In this document: positions 54,896-63,160 of the stretch, piece by piece | Layout: the number at the start of each line of letters is the position of its first letter | Position numbering within the stretch: position 1 is the stretch's first letter | NCBI RefSeq assembly: GCF_000331105.1 | Contig: NC_020054.1 | Coordinates: 2,760,813 to 2,824,812 of the forward strand | From: Fibrella aestuarina BUZ 2 | Lineage (GTDB): Bacteria > Bacteroidota > Bacteroidia > Cytophagales > Spirosomataceae | DNA length: 64,000 nucleotides | Reading direction: 5' to 3' | Notes under the pieces: model-generated | Seen by the model: the letters and a program-made list of their open reading frames with translations, nothing else | The model's database searches: none | Told to the model about the DNA's origin: nothing | Made by a program: the position numbers and the translations under genes

Positions 54896-55158
54896 TCGTT
54901 AACCTATTTCTGCTGCTGGAACTGCAAGCGCAGGACCAATTGGGTACGTTGACGTATGACCAGCTTTCCGAAGCTGAGGCCGTCATTGCCGGTACCGAAA
55001 CCGCCTTTAAAGCCATGTGCGTGGAGGAGGCCATATACACGATGTATGACCGGAATGACCGCATCCAAAAGACGGTCAGCCTGACAGTACCGAAGCTGGA
55101 GAGTCTACACACCAGCCTAACCAATATGCTTACCGTGCAATACGGTTGCGCGGACTAA
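54892..55158 (+). CDS. small early protein of unknown function
   Basis: The 88-residue acidic, helical protein (MIVNLFLLLELQAQDQLGTL) is coupled to the preceding 52-codon gene through ATGA. It contains no recognised motif. It is followed by a good terminator before the primase-helicase gene. Confidence 0.6.
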   Translation: MIVNLFLLLELQAQDQLGTLTYDQLSEAEAVIAGTETAFKAMCVEEAIYTMYDRNDRIQKTVSLTVPKLESLHTSLTNMLTVQYGCAD

Positions 55159-55165
55159 CCCGATC

Positions 55166-55199
55166 GGGCGACCTGTTAGGAGCAGGTCGCCCTTTATTA
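55166..55199 (+). terminator. intrinsic terminator before the primase-helicase gene
   Basis: GGGCGACCTG (55166-55175) pairs with CAGGTCGCCC (55183-55192), followed by TTTATTATT, eight bases after the preceding stop. Confidence 0.7.
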
Positions 55200-55288
55200 T
55201 TCCCCAGTGAGATGAGGTCTTTATCCTTTTGGGGCGCACCCGCTGCGTCCTTACGCGCCAATTTTATCACCCCCTCCTTCGTGGCTCA

Positions 55289-58240
55289 ATGACCAACATC
55301 ACGCCACAGCACGTTTATGATGCCACAGGGGGAGGCCTCGACATCATTCTAGCGTACTACCCGCAGGCTGAAGCCTGCGTGCATAGCCGCTCCAAGAAAT
55401 TCAGCATCCGCGACGAACGTACCCCTTCCTGCACAATCAGCGAGTACAACGGCGTATGGTACGTCAAAGATTACGGTTCCTCTAAGCGTTCGATGTCGCC
55501 CATCGACGTGGTGATGCGGGAAGAACAGATCGAGTTTAGCGACGCCATGAAGCTGCTCACTGACCGCTACCAGTTGGTGGGCGATGATCCTAAAAAAGCG
55601 CCCCGCGGTTATGAGTTCGAGAAGCGCCCGGCTACTGCCGACGAGGTTGAAGGCGAATACTACCCGCAGCTAAAACCGTTCTCGATCGCTGATCTGAAAC
55701 ACCTGTTTGCCAAGCAGGTGTGGACGTACCTGAGCCGCATGGGCCTGATGGCAGCGGAAGCCCCCAGCGACGAAAACGCCCTGGCCAATGCCCTCCCGAT
55801 CTGTCAGAAATATAACCTGCATTCGCTGGCCAGCTACACCTTCATCAAGAACCGGGAAGCCCTCATTTTCAAGTCGACGGATGCCTACCCGATGTTCCTC
55901 TACGACGAGGGTGATTGGAAAAAGTACTACATACCCAAAGCGAAGGAGGGCGGACTGCGGTTTTTCTCGACGGGCAAAAAGCCCAGCAAATACATGTTCG
56001 GCCTGCCGCAGATCAGAAAGCGGCTGGACGAAATGAAACCCCAAGCCAGCGCGGCCGTCGACGATGATGGTAACCCTGTCACCACGAAAGAGGAAAAGAA
56101 AGGGCCAACCAAACTGCCCGAAATCATTCTATGCAGCGGCGGATCGGATGCCCTGAACGTAGCCGTGCTGGGCTATTTGCCCGTTTGGAAAAACTCGGAA
56201 ACCGACCTGCTGGAGAGCTACCAGTACAACGAGTTGAAGGGGCTGGCCGAGTACGTATATAACCTACCGGACATCGACGAAACTGGCCGTAGGGAAGCGC
56301 ATAAGCTGGCGATGGAATATCTCGACCTACGGACGATCTACCTGCCGGAGGAGCTACAGAAACGCCGGAGCCTGTCAGGGAAGCCCTGTAAAGACCTACG
56401 CGACTACTTCAACTACTACACCACCAAGAGCTTCGATAACCTGCTGAAGCACGCCTACCCGCTTAAATTCTGGGATGAGGAGGTGCGGCGCACCCGCGAT
56501 GGGGAGTTGGTCACCAAGTTTGGCCGGCCCCTCTACGACTACAAGCCCAACAACGAGCTGATCTATCATTTCCTATATCGGAATGGATTCGGGCTGATGG
56601 AAATGCCCACCGATAAGAAAGGCGAAATTCTGGTGCACGTGGATGGCAACGTGGTGCGACCGATCGAGTTTCCCCAGATCAACCGCTTCGTCAAGAATTT
56701 CCTCAATGACCGCTACAGCTCGCTCGATCTGCTGAACGCCTTCCACCGCTCGACCAACTTTAGTAAGGATTCGATGAATAACCTGAAGCTCATCAAACTG
56801 ACGTTTGAGGACTTCGGGCGGGATTTCCAGTGGCTGTTTTTTCAGAATGAAGCCTGGCGCGTGACGGCCGATGGCGTGAAGGCGGTCGAGTCTAAAAAGT
56901 GCGACGTGTATGTGTGGGAAGACGAAGTAGCCAAGCACGATGTCAAGCTGCACGACGCCCCGTTTACGGTCACCAGAGACGAGAAAACGGGGGAACTGGA
57001 CATCGAGATCACCAACACGGATTGCCTGTTCTTTCGCTATTTAATCAATGCTTCGCGGGTGTACTGGCGCCGCGAACTGGAGGATAAGGCCGACGAGCTG
57101 CCCCACAACGAGCGCCATGCCTACCTGAAGAAACACCAGTTCGACATTGCCGGGCCACTGCTTACCAAAGAGGAGCAGTACGAGCAGAAACAGCATTTGC
57201 TGAACAAGCTGGCCAGCCTGGGTTATCTGCTGCACCGCTACAAAGACCCGGCCCACGCCTTTGCCATCTGGGCGATGGACTACAGCATCACCAACGTCGA
57301 CGAGAGCCAGGGCGGTACCGGCAAGTCGATGGCCTACACTTCGCTGGATTGGCTCATGCAGACGATGATGCTGGCGGGCCGAAACGCCAACCTGACCAAT
57401 AACGCGCACGTACTGGAAGGCACCACTGAGCATACCGATTTGATGCTGATCGACGATGCCAATAAGCATCTGGACTTCGAGTTTTTCTATTCGATGATTA
57501 CCTCGTTCACGGAGGTCAACCCCAAGGGCCAGGCTAAATACACGATTCCCTTCGCCAAGTCGCCGAAACTGTGTATCACCAGTAACTACCCGCCCTCGAA
57601 GCTCGACAAATCGACGTACCGCCGCATCTGGTTTACGGCCTTCTCAGACTACTACCATAAGAACCCGGAGGGAACCTACCGGGAGGAGCGCGTACCGATC
57701 TCGGAGTTTGGCAAGTCGCTGTTCGCCGATTTTACACCCGCCGAGTGGAACCACTATTACAACCTGATGGCCCGCTGCGTGCAGCTGTGGCTTCAGCATG
57801 GGCAGATCCTGCCGCCGATGGATAACGTCATGCTCAACGCCTACAAGTCGCAGATGGGGCCAAATTTCCATGCCTGGGCGGATGCGTATTTCAACGCCGA
57901 TGATAAACGCCTGGATCGGCTGGTACCGCGCTACATGGCCTACGAAACCTACAAGACCAATGTGCAGGGAAACTTGTCAAGTCAAGGCTTCATGGACAAG
58001 CTCAAAGCCTGGTGCAACTACAACGGCTACACGTTGCAGCCCAATGATCTGAAAGGGAAAGATGGCCGGATCATGTGCCGGCACAACAAATACACGCTCC
58101 AGCGCGGAGAGTGGGTCACCACCGGCAACACCGCGACTGATGAATACCTGTACATCCAGACCGATAGCCTGCTTGTGCCTGAGCGCCGCTATTGGGACGA
58201 TCAGGACGGCTCGCTGCCCGAAAGCAGCCTCAACTTCTAG
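55289..58240 (+). CDS. phage-type primase-helicase (D5/SF3-like)
   Basis: The 983-residue protein appears to combine primase and helicase. The N-terminus (about 1-85) resembles the DnaG/CHC2 zinc-binding region (FSIRDERTPSCTISEYNGVW, then VKDYG) but has only two Cys, so zinc binding is uncertain. A Toprim-like segment ILCSGGSDALNVAVLG lies near 290. The C-terminal half has an SF3-type ATPase: Walker A GGTGKS at 675-680, Walker B LMLIDDA near 713, sensor LCITSNYPP near 763 and the D5-like arginine-finger stretch STYRRIWF. It would open and prime the origin of the element. ATG 55289 is preferred over upstream starts because it precedes the conserved part. Confidence 0.85.
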   Translation: MTNITPQHVYDATGGGLDIILAYYPQAEACVHSRSKKFSIRDERTPSCTISEYNGVWYVKDYGSSKRSMSPIDVVMREEQIEFSDAMKLLTDRYQLVGDDPKKAPRGYEFEKRPATADEVEGEYYPQLKPFSIADLKHLFAKQVWTYLSRMGLMAAEAPSDENALANALPICQKYNLHSLASYTFIKNREALIFKSTDAYPMFLYDEGDWKKYYIPKAKEGGLRFFSTGKKPSKYMFGLPQIRKRLDEMKPQASAAVDDDGNPVTTKEEKKGPTKLPEIILCSGGSDALNVAVLGYLPVWKNSETDLLESYQYNELKGLAEYVYNLPDIDETGRREAHKLAMEYLDLRTIYLPEELQKRRSLSGKPCKDLRDYFNYYTTKSFDNLLKHAYPLKFWDEEVRRTRDGELVTKFGRPLYDYKPNNELIYHFLYRNGFGLMEMPTDKKGEILVHVDGNVVRPIEFPQINRFVKNFLNDRYSSLDLLNAFHRSTNFSKDSMNNLKLIKLTFEDFGRDFQWLFFQNEAWRVTADGVKAVESKKCDVYVWEDEVAKHDVKLHDAPFTVTRDEKTGELDIEITNTDCLFFRYLINASRVYWRRELEDKADELPHNERHAYLKKHQFDIAGPLLTKEEQYEQKQHLLNKLASLGYLLHRYKDPAHAFAIWAMDYSITNVDESQGGTGKSMAYTSLDWLMQTMMLAGRNANLTNNAHVLEGTTEHTDLMLIDDANKHLDFEFFYSMITSFTEVNPKGQAKYTIPFAKSPKLCITSNYPPSKLDKSTYRRIWFTAFSDYYHKNPEGTYREERVPISEFGKSLFADFTPAEWNHYYNLMARCVQLWLQHGQILPPMDNVMLNAYKSQMGPNFHAWADAYFNADDKRLDRLVPRYMAYETYKTNVQGNLSSQGFMDKLKAWCNYNGYTLQPNDLKGKDGRIMCRHNKYTLQRGEWVTTGNTATDEYLYIQTDSLLVPERRYWDDQDGSLPESSLNF

Positions 58241-58291
58241 TACAAGTGATGTTCACCGCGGCGGCGGACCGCATAAATCCAAGTAAGACAA

Positions 58292-58588
58292 ATGATTGAT
58301 TATCAAGAACAGAGAGACGACAAAGGTCAGTTTCTGTTCTTCGTTCCGATGGTTCAATACCCCCTGAACGACGAACAAACGCTACTGGTGTTCCATACAC
58401 CTCAAGAACCTGATGCATTAGACGGACATGGCCAGATTGAGTGGATACCGCTGGGGCGGCTCGATGACCAGAGCTTTATCATCGAGAGCATGACCCGTAA
58501 CAGCCTGATCCGTGACGGCTGGGATTTCGACAAGTACCCAAATCCCTACGTTGCCATTGGCAACCCAATCGAGCAGAGCCATGAATGA
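58292..58588 (+). CDS. hypothetical early protein
   Basis: The 98-residue acidic protein (MIDYQEQRDDKGQFLFFVPM, ending in NPIEQSHE) has no recognised domain. It overlaps the next gene by eight bases. Confidence 0.6.
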   Translation: MIDYQEQRDDKGQFLFFVPMVQYPLNDEQTLLVFHTPQEPDALDGHGQIEWIPLGRLDDQSFIIESMTRNSLIRDGWDFDKYPNPYVAIGNPIEQSHE

Positions 58589-58760
58589 ACTTGAAATCTT
58601 GCTCGACGAATTACAGAGCATCAAAGAACGACTATCCGATTACGTTAGCCAGAACGCGACCGAGCTTGACGAAACCGATCCAGTCCACGAAGCCCTTCAC
58701 TCAATGGATGATGTAATTGACTGGATGGAGCAGGCCGTAGGTACGGACGAAGATGGTTGA
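58581..58760 (+). CDS. small acidic protein (59 aa)
   Basis: An ATG at 58581 gives a 59-residue helical acidic protein (MNELEILLDELQSIKERLSD; ends in QAVGTDEDG). Overlaps with both neighbours (eight bases each) indicate a coupled operon. Unknown function; DNA mimicry is one possibility for such acidic phage proteins. Confidence 0.6.
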   Translation: MNELEILLDELQSIKERLSDYVSQNATELDETDPVHEALHSMDDVIDWMEQAVGTDEDG

Positions 58761-59043
58761 TGATCCCAACGAAGCCAGGCTGGCGAGAAATCTGGCCAGC
58801 CTGGCCACCGATCCACCGGCGCGCGTGCAGTACGATCTGATGCTGCAAATCGTCTCAGACTGCCGCATCTTACGCCGCCCCCTATTGCCCTTCCTGCAAG
58901 GGCTGGCCACGTCGGAGAACCCTGCTCCTCCCGCGCCCTCTGTCTCTGAATCAGCGTTCGTATGCCCGGACTGTAACAAGCCGTTCAAAACGCACCACGC
59001 CCTATGTGGCCATCGCAAACTGCATCGCTCCCAGAATGCCTAA
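58753..59043 (+). CDS. small protein with a classical C2H2 zinc finger
   Basis: The 96-residue protein has a helical N-terminal half (about 1-60), a Pro/Ser linker and a C-terminal zinc finger with spacing C-x2-C-x12-H-x3-H: CPDCNKPFKTHHALCGHRKLH starts here at about residue 71 (only landmarks are meant; the ligands are the two Cys and the last two His). That is the canonical eukaryotic-type finger, including the central Phe and Leu. In bacteria and phages such fingers are rare (Ros/MucR type has different spacing). It probably binds nucleic acid. Confidence 0.7.
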   Translation: MVDDPNEARLARNLASLATDPPARVQYDLMLQIVSDCRILRRPLLPFLQGLATSENPAPPAPSVSESAFVCPDCNKPFKTHHALCGHRKLHRSQNA

Positions 59044-59633
59044 TGAAGTGGCTGCTCTACCTGCCAGCCGCATCGATCTGCCTAATGCTGGGTCTGATCT
59101 GTCTGCTGCTGCTCATGATGGTAAGACCGCTGATCGTGGATTGGATGGGGGTGCGAAATCACAAAAATCAACTCGTTAACATGGCTAATCTGAATCTCGT
59201 CGATAAACACTTACTCACGGTGGCCACCGCAAAAGCCCTAAAGGAAAAAGGGCTCAGGCTATCCACGCATTTCTCCTGGTTCGTAATAGACGAGCATGAT
59301 CTTACACATCCGGCTTTGGTTCGGACATCGACTTTGACCGAAAGAGACTTCCCTTGCTATCCCGCCTCAAGTTTTTCGGAGATATGGGAGCTTCTGCCCT
59401 GGAAACTGGAGATCAACGGCGAAATGTGCGGCCTTCACCTTCAGGGGATGAATATGTTCGGGCAGTACGTCGCCCAATATTACTACTACCCTAAAATGAA
59501 GTCACGGCTGGAGGGCCAGATCACCGCCGCTACGGCGGTTGAAGCGGCAGGTACGTTGCTGCTGCGGCTATTGGAAGAAGGGTTGGTAACAGCTGATCAA
59601 ATCAACCAGGTACAAGACAAACTCAAGCAGTAA
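59043..59633 (+). CDS. hypothetical membrane-anchored protein
   Basis: The 196-residue protein starts at ATG 59043 (TAATG overlap with the preceding gene). It has an N-terminal span (about 5-27, LPAASICLMLGLICLLLLMM) and a soluble part with WFVIDEHDLTHPAL and an Ala-rich helix near residue 165. An internal ATG at 59180 (MANLNLVDKHLL) could start a soluble form. Function unknown. Confidence 0.6.
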   Translation: MKWLLYLPAASICLMLGLICLLLLMMVRPLIVDWMGVRNHKNQLVNMANLNLVDKHLLTVATAKALKEKGLRLSTHFSWFVIDEHDLTHPALVRTSTLTERDFPCYPASSFSEIWELLPWKLEINGEMCGLHLQGMNMFGQYVAQYYYYPKMKSRLEGQITAATAVEAAGTLLLRLLEEGLVTADQINQVQDKLKQ

Positions 59634-59929
59634 TGGAAGACCTAAAATCAAAAGAGACAGTGCGCGATATGCTGGCCACGCGTGAAGAGCTTCGAGCATC
59701 CATGACCGAGTTAGAATGGGGGTGGATAATGACTTTGAAGCAAATGGATTTGCGGATGGTGATGGCTAAACACAGCTGCGACGCAATCGAGGCGGCTGAT
59801 AAGATTGTCGACCTGCTGGAAGTGAATCTGGCGCTGGAGGACAATGTACGTGAGGTGCATAAGGCCGCGTATATACTGGCGGCCGTCGAACTGATGGGGC
59901 CTGAGTTTATCGCCTCACTGACCGAGTAG
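59633..59929 (+). CDS. hypothetical helical early protein
   Basis: The 98-residue, mainly helical protein (MEDLKSKETVRDMLATREEL; later AADKIVDLLEVNLALEDNVR) overlaps the previous stop codon by one base (TAATG). No domain recognised. Confidence 0.6.
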   Translation: MEDLKSKETVRDMLATREELRASMTELEWGWIMTLKQMDLRMVMAKHSCDAIEAADKIVDLLEVNLALEDNVREVHKAAYILAAVELMGPEFIASLTE

Positions 59930-59936
59930 CAATGCT

Positions 59937-60242
59937 ATGCCCATCGACCGGAAGAAGTACCCCCGGAAATGGCGGAAGATTAGCTACTTCATTCGGTTCG
60001 TCCGAGCGAAGGGAAAATGCGAGGAGTGCGGAGCCAAACACGGCGAACCGCATCCCAAGACCGGTACGGAGGTTGAACTACACACGGCCCATCTGGATCA
60101 CAACCCCGCTAACTGTAGCTTTTTCAACCTCAAATCGTTGTGCCACGTCTGCCACCTGGCGCACGATCGACGCGATAACTGGCGCCGGCGGCTATATGGC
60201 CCGACCGGCCAATATCACAACCAAATCAAGCTATTCGAATGA
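59937..60242 (+). CDS. HNH-family endonuclease-like protein
   Basis: The 101-residue protein has CEECGAKHGEPH, then ELHTAHLDHNPANCS and LCHVCHLAHDR, the pattern of a zinc-bound HNH/ββα-metal nuclease (C-x2-C ... H-x-D-H ... C-x2-C-H). The Asn of the HNH triad may be replaced in part, so catalysis is uncertain. In phages such proteins act in DNA packaging or homing. It lies far from any terminase gene here, inside the early operon. Confidence 0.78.
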   Translation: MPIDRKKYPRKWRKISYFIRFVRAKGKCEECGAKHGEPHPKTGTEVELHTAHLDHNPANCSFFNLKSLCHVCHLAHDRRDNWRRRLYGPTGQYHNQIKLFE

Positions 60243-60661
60243 GTAAGACACCTGTCGTTCGGTTCAATTACAACGAGCCGATCCACGTGCTAGGCGTGTC
60301 GAAATACATCAGTACGTTGGGTTTGTATTCATTAGATGCCTGCGTCTATGCTGATCTGAATGGCATCAAAGAGCGCGTTGCTGCCTATTTCGCTGCCTAC
60401 CCCCGGCACAAGGTGCTGGTGCGGATGGAGCAGTTCAAGCACGAAGAAGATCCCGACGGGAAGGGCCGGGCCTTCAAGATGATTGTCGGTTCTGGAAAGG
60501 CCCCTAAGCTGAAAGCCAAACCGACGACGAAGCAGGGCAGGGCCACCTCGAAACGCATGAAAATGCTGACTAAAGAAGCTAAACACCTGCGGACCGAAAA
60601 ACCGAATATGACATGGGCCAACGCTATGAAGCGGGCAGCCAAAAACCTCAAGAAGAAGTGA
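60239..60661 (+). CDS. basic hypothetical protein
   Basis: The 140-residue protein has an N-terminal fold with HVLGVSKYISTLGLYSLDAC and a strongly basic tail (KAPKLKAKPTTKQGRATSKR, ending in RAAKNLKKK) that suggests nucleic-acid binding. It overlaps the preceding nuclease gene by four bases (ATGA). Confidence 0.6.
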   Translation: MSKTPVVRFNYNEPIHVLGVSKYISTLGLYSLDACVYADLNGIKERVAAYFAAYPRHKVLVRMEQFKHEEDPDGKGRAFKMIVGSGKAPKLKAKPTTKQGRATSKRMKMLTKEAKHLRTEKPNMTWANAMKRAAKNLKKK

Positions 60662-61155
60662 AAAAGGACGATAAAAAAGAGGCGGCACGGGCAGCACAGA
60701 TGCTGATCAACGCAAACCTGAGCGACTTGGGGCGTGAGTCGAGCGAACGCATCGCGGCGCACCTACAATACGTCGACGGCTACTACATCGACTACCAGAA
60801 CGAGATGAAGCGGGCGGTAAGCGAAATGCCGCTGGAAACGGCGCTGGCCGAACTGCTGGGGGAAAAGTGGACGAAGATGAGCCGTACCCAGCAGCGGCAG
60901 TGGCTGACCAAGGTTGGCTGGGAAATGGCGGCTACGCTGGAGTTTATTCATCGCTTTGGCGGGGCGCTGTCGGCTCAGGCCACGATGATCGAGCAGTCAG
61001 AGAGTTTGCGCGTGGAGGCCCTAACGGCCAAGTTGGCAAAAGACGAACCCTACAACCAAGATCAGGATGAACACAGCCCAGACGCCCCCGGCCCCTCAGA
61101 AGGCCATGCTCAAGAGCACAGTGCCATCGGAAGTGGTGCTGCGGCAGTACAGTAA
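60613..61155 (+). CDS. hypothetical early protein
   Basis: The 180-residue protein is mostly helical with Lys/Glu-rich start, a conserved-looking middle (ELLGEKWTKMSRTQQRQWLT) and an acidic, Pro/Ser-rich tail. If it starts at 60613 it overlaps the previous gene by 49 bases; an ATG at 60700 (MLINANLSDLG) would remove the overlap and may be the true start. Function unknown. Confidence 0.55.
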   Translation: MGQRYEAGSQKPQEEVKKDDKKEAARAAQMLINANLSDLGRESSERIAAHLQYVDGYYIDYQNEMKRAVSEMPLETALAELLGEKWTKMSRTQQRQWLTKVGWEMAATLEFIHRFGGALSAQATMIEQSESLRVEALTAKLAKDEPYNQDQDEHSPDAPGPSEGHAQEHSAIGSGAAAVQ

Positions 61156-61318
61156 GTGGATTGATGCGGCCAACTTCCGCTTATTTATCGTACTCGACGC
61201 CTGGCATGGCCTGCATGCTGACACCAAACTTCTCGACGTGCAGAAGGAAGAGGAGGTCTACCGCACCACTGAGTACGTGATGGGCCGTATCCGCGACGGC
61301 AGCTTGCTGCCGTTCTAA
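61067..61318 (+). CDS. small hypothetical protein, last of the early operon
   Basis: The 83-residue protein (core FRLFIVLDAWHGLHADTKLL) overlaps the preceding gene by 89 bases from its first ATG, or by 50 bases if it starts at 61106. Both frames look coding, so a real overlap is likely. A terminator follows 20 bases after the stop. Confidence 0.55.
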   Translation: MNTAQTPPAPQKAMLKSTVPSEVVLRQYSKWIDAANFRLFIVLDAWHGLHADTKLLDVQKEEEVYRTTEYVMGRIRDGSLLPF

Positions 61319-61338
61319 CTAAACACAATCCTATTTCT

Positions 61339-61361
61339 AAGGGGCCTCGCGCCCCTTTTTT
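61339..61361 (+). terminator. intrinsic terminator of the early operon
   Basis: AAGGGGC (61339-61345) pairs with GCCCCTT and runs into seven T residues in all. It closes the early gene block. Confidence 0.8.
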
Positions 61362-61910
61362 CGTGCCGCACGCCACCACAGCCGCCGTTTCTTTGCAATC
61401 TTCCCCTTATAACTACGTTTGGGCTGTAACTCTGTAACAAAGAGGGGGGAGGGACGGGGCAAACACTGTGGTTGTCAAGCCATTAAGGTGTTACAAAATA
61501 GATTTTGTCTTTGTAACAAAATTGACTCTGTTACAAAAATCTGTAACACTTAATCCCTTGACCTTTCGCCAGTTAGCGCTGATACAAACCCAACGGGGGT
61601 TGTTACAACCCCTTGGACAAACCGTAACAGGCTGTGTATGCTGGTAGTCAACTACTTAGCCGCCTGTTACAGGATTACAAAAAAATTACACGTTTTACCG
61701 ACTCTGGCCCAGCAACTAACCAGCGGCAACTTCCCGGCAGCTGAGCGACGCTGTTGTGTACTTTCCCCTAAAAAATGCAAAATGGTAGGTGTACGTATGA
61801 AAAATTATTGCATAGTTTTTCACTAGGTAGTAACTTGTGATGTAATGGTCCCTGCCATTCCACTACCCGCCGAATAGCTTGCAGCTGATTCGACAACCTC
61901 TTTCTACTCA
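61362..61910. promoter_or_regulatory. array of TGTWACA heptamers between early and late genes
   Basis: This 549-base gap carries TGTAACA at 61433, 61512 and 61542, TGTTACA at 61489, 61529, 61601 and 61665, and one variant CGTAACA at 61623. TGTTACA is the reverse complement of TGTAACA, and the eight copies alternate strictly in orientation. A TGTAACT lies at 61425. This could be the replication origin for the primase-helicase (iterons) or an operator array for late-gene control. A 62-codon frame inside (61638-61826) is not supported as a gene. Confidence 0.7.
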
Positions 61911-62387
61911 ATGATTAAGACCTGTGTACCTGTCCGCGATCGTCACGTTCGTCAGTTCATCTGTGCCCGCTTCGGCAACAACACCACCACCGTCGAGCTT
62001 TCAAGAAAATCCATGCTGGGCGTACTGGCCGAGCTAAGCTGCGAGAAGGTGGGCTACCGCCATGTAATCCCTTCCTGCGCGGTCGATCAGGCCACATCGG
62101 TCATCCTGATGTATCCCGACTCGCTCAAAAACCACTTCATCCATCCCAACAAGTTGCAGCTGCTGGAGAAGATGTTCAGCTACATGTTTTCCCAGATGTT
62201 CCTGGAGGCCTGCGAGGTGAGTCTGATGCTGGGCATGTCGGATTACGACGCGGTGAACCTGTTTATGGATCGGTACGGCATCACTGAAGACATGGTGGCC
62301 TCCGATACGCTCCGAAAGAAATGGCGCGATCACCAGCGGTATATGAAGCGCAAAGTGACCAACATGCTACAGCAGTCGCTGAATTGA
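61911..62387 (+). CDS. hypothetical protein, possible late-gene regulator
   Basis: The 158-residue protein (MIKTCVPVRDRHVRQFICAR) has no firm family match. Its last third (SDYDAVNLFMDRYGITEDMV, then RKKWRDHQRYMKRKVTNML) is helical and basic and could be a helix-turn-helix. It lies directly after the heptamer array and before a strong bidirectional terminator, so regulation through that array is a reasonable guess, but only by position. Confidence 0.6.
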   Translation: MIKTCVPVRDRHVRQFICARFGNNTTTVELSRKSMLGVLAELSCEKVGYRHVIPSCAVDQATSVILMYPDSLKNHFIHPNKLQLLEKMFSYMFSQMFLEACEVSLMLGMSDYDAVNLFMDRYGITEDMVASDTLRKKWRDHQRYMKRKVTNMLQQSLN

Positions 62388-62469
62388 AAAAAAAGGTTGG
62401 GCAGTTCTTCACCCGTTTTTGGGGGGTACTCACCGATATACCGACTTGTTCGTTCATCTGACGAGTTGT

Positions 62470-62520
62470 TCACGGCAAAAAACCGCCTTCCTGCGCTGGA
62501 AAGGCGGTTTTTTGCCGTGA
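62470..62520. terminator. 20-bp perfect hairpin terminator
   Basis: Bases 62470-62489 are the exact reverse complement of 62501-62520. The arms contain A6 and T6 tracts outside a GC-rich stem (CCGCCTT/AAGGCGG), so it can work in both directions. Confidence 0.8.
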
Positions 62521-62575
62521 AAGGGGCTGTTTCTACGTCCTACTAAATGGCTATTCTTCGGGGGTACTTTGCCGA

Positions 62576-63157
62576 ATGACTCCCGTCGACCGGACCACTG
62601 ACATTCCTGCACTACCGAAACAGGCCGGTCAAGCAAACGTGCCTGGTATTCGCCGCCTCTGGCTGGTGGAAGACCGGCACGTGCTGGGGGTTGTCGATCC
62701 ACGCACCCAACCAGGTACGCTCACCAGCTGGTCGCTGCCCGAAGGTGGGCTGACGCTCATCGACGGCGAAGCCTTCCCCTACGTGGCCCTCACCTGCCGC
62801 GCGGCGCTGGGTACCTACAACCAGCGGACCGTGGCCAGCGTGCAGGGCGTCGGTTACGCCCAGACGGTAGGCATCACCCTACCGCGCTACCATCCCCAGA
62901 CCCAGCTGGTGCTAGCCCGGATCATGGGTCGACGTTGGGTAGCGGTCATTCAGGACGCCAACGACCTGGGGCATCTGATCAGCTTGCCGCAGTATCCACT
63001 TCGTTTCGAGGCCGCCTTTGGGGCGAACCCCAGCAGCTTCAACCTGGTCGGCTCGACGCTCACGCCCCAACCGGCGCTGGGCTTTTCCGATTTCTGGCTA
63101 TTCGAGAACGCAGGCGCGGAATTCTCCTACGCATTTTCTGACGAGTTCAACTCATAA
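62576..63157 (+). CDS. probable phage structural (tail-like) protein
   Basis: The 193-residue protein is beta-rich (RRLWLVEDRHVLGVVDPRTQ; LVLARIMGRRWVAVIQDAND; FEAAFGANPSSFNLVGSTL). This strand pattern and the phrase RWVAVIQDANDLGHLIS resemble a class of tail or tail-tube associated proteins in Bacteroidota prophages that I recall but cannot verify here. It directly precedes a tail-fibre-like gene (3-base gap), which supports a structural role. Confidence 0.5.
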   Translation: MTPVDRTTDIPALPKQAGQANVPGIRRLWLVEDRHVLGVVDPRTQPGTLTSWSLPEGGLTLIDGEAFPYVALTCRAALGTYNQRTVASVQGVGYAQTVGITLPRYHPQTQLVLARIMGRRWVAVIQDANDLGHLISLPQYPLRFEAAFGANPSSFNLVGSTLTPQPALGFSDFWLFENAGAEFSYAFSDEFNS

Positions 63158-63160
63158 TTT

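Noticed and set aside
61638..61826. A 62-codon frame in the TGTWACA region
   Set aside because: It starts inside the heptamer array, has no ribosome site or domain, and ends in A/T-rich non-coding-like DNA.
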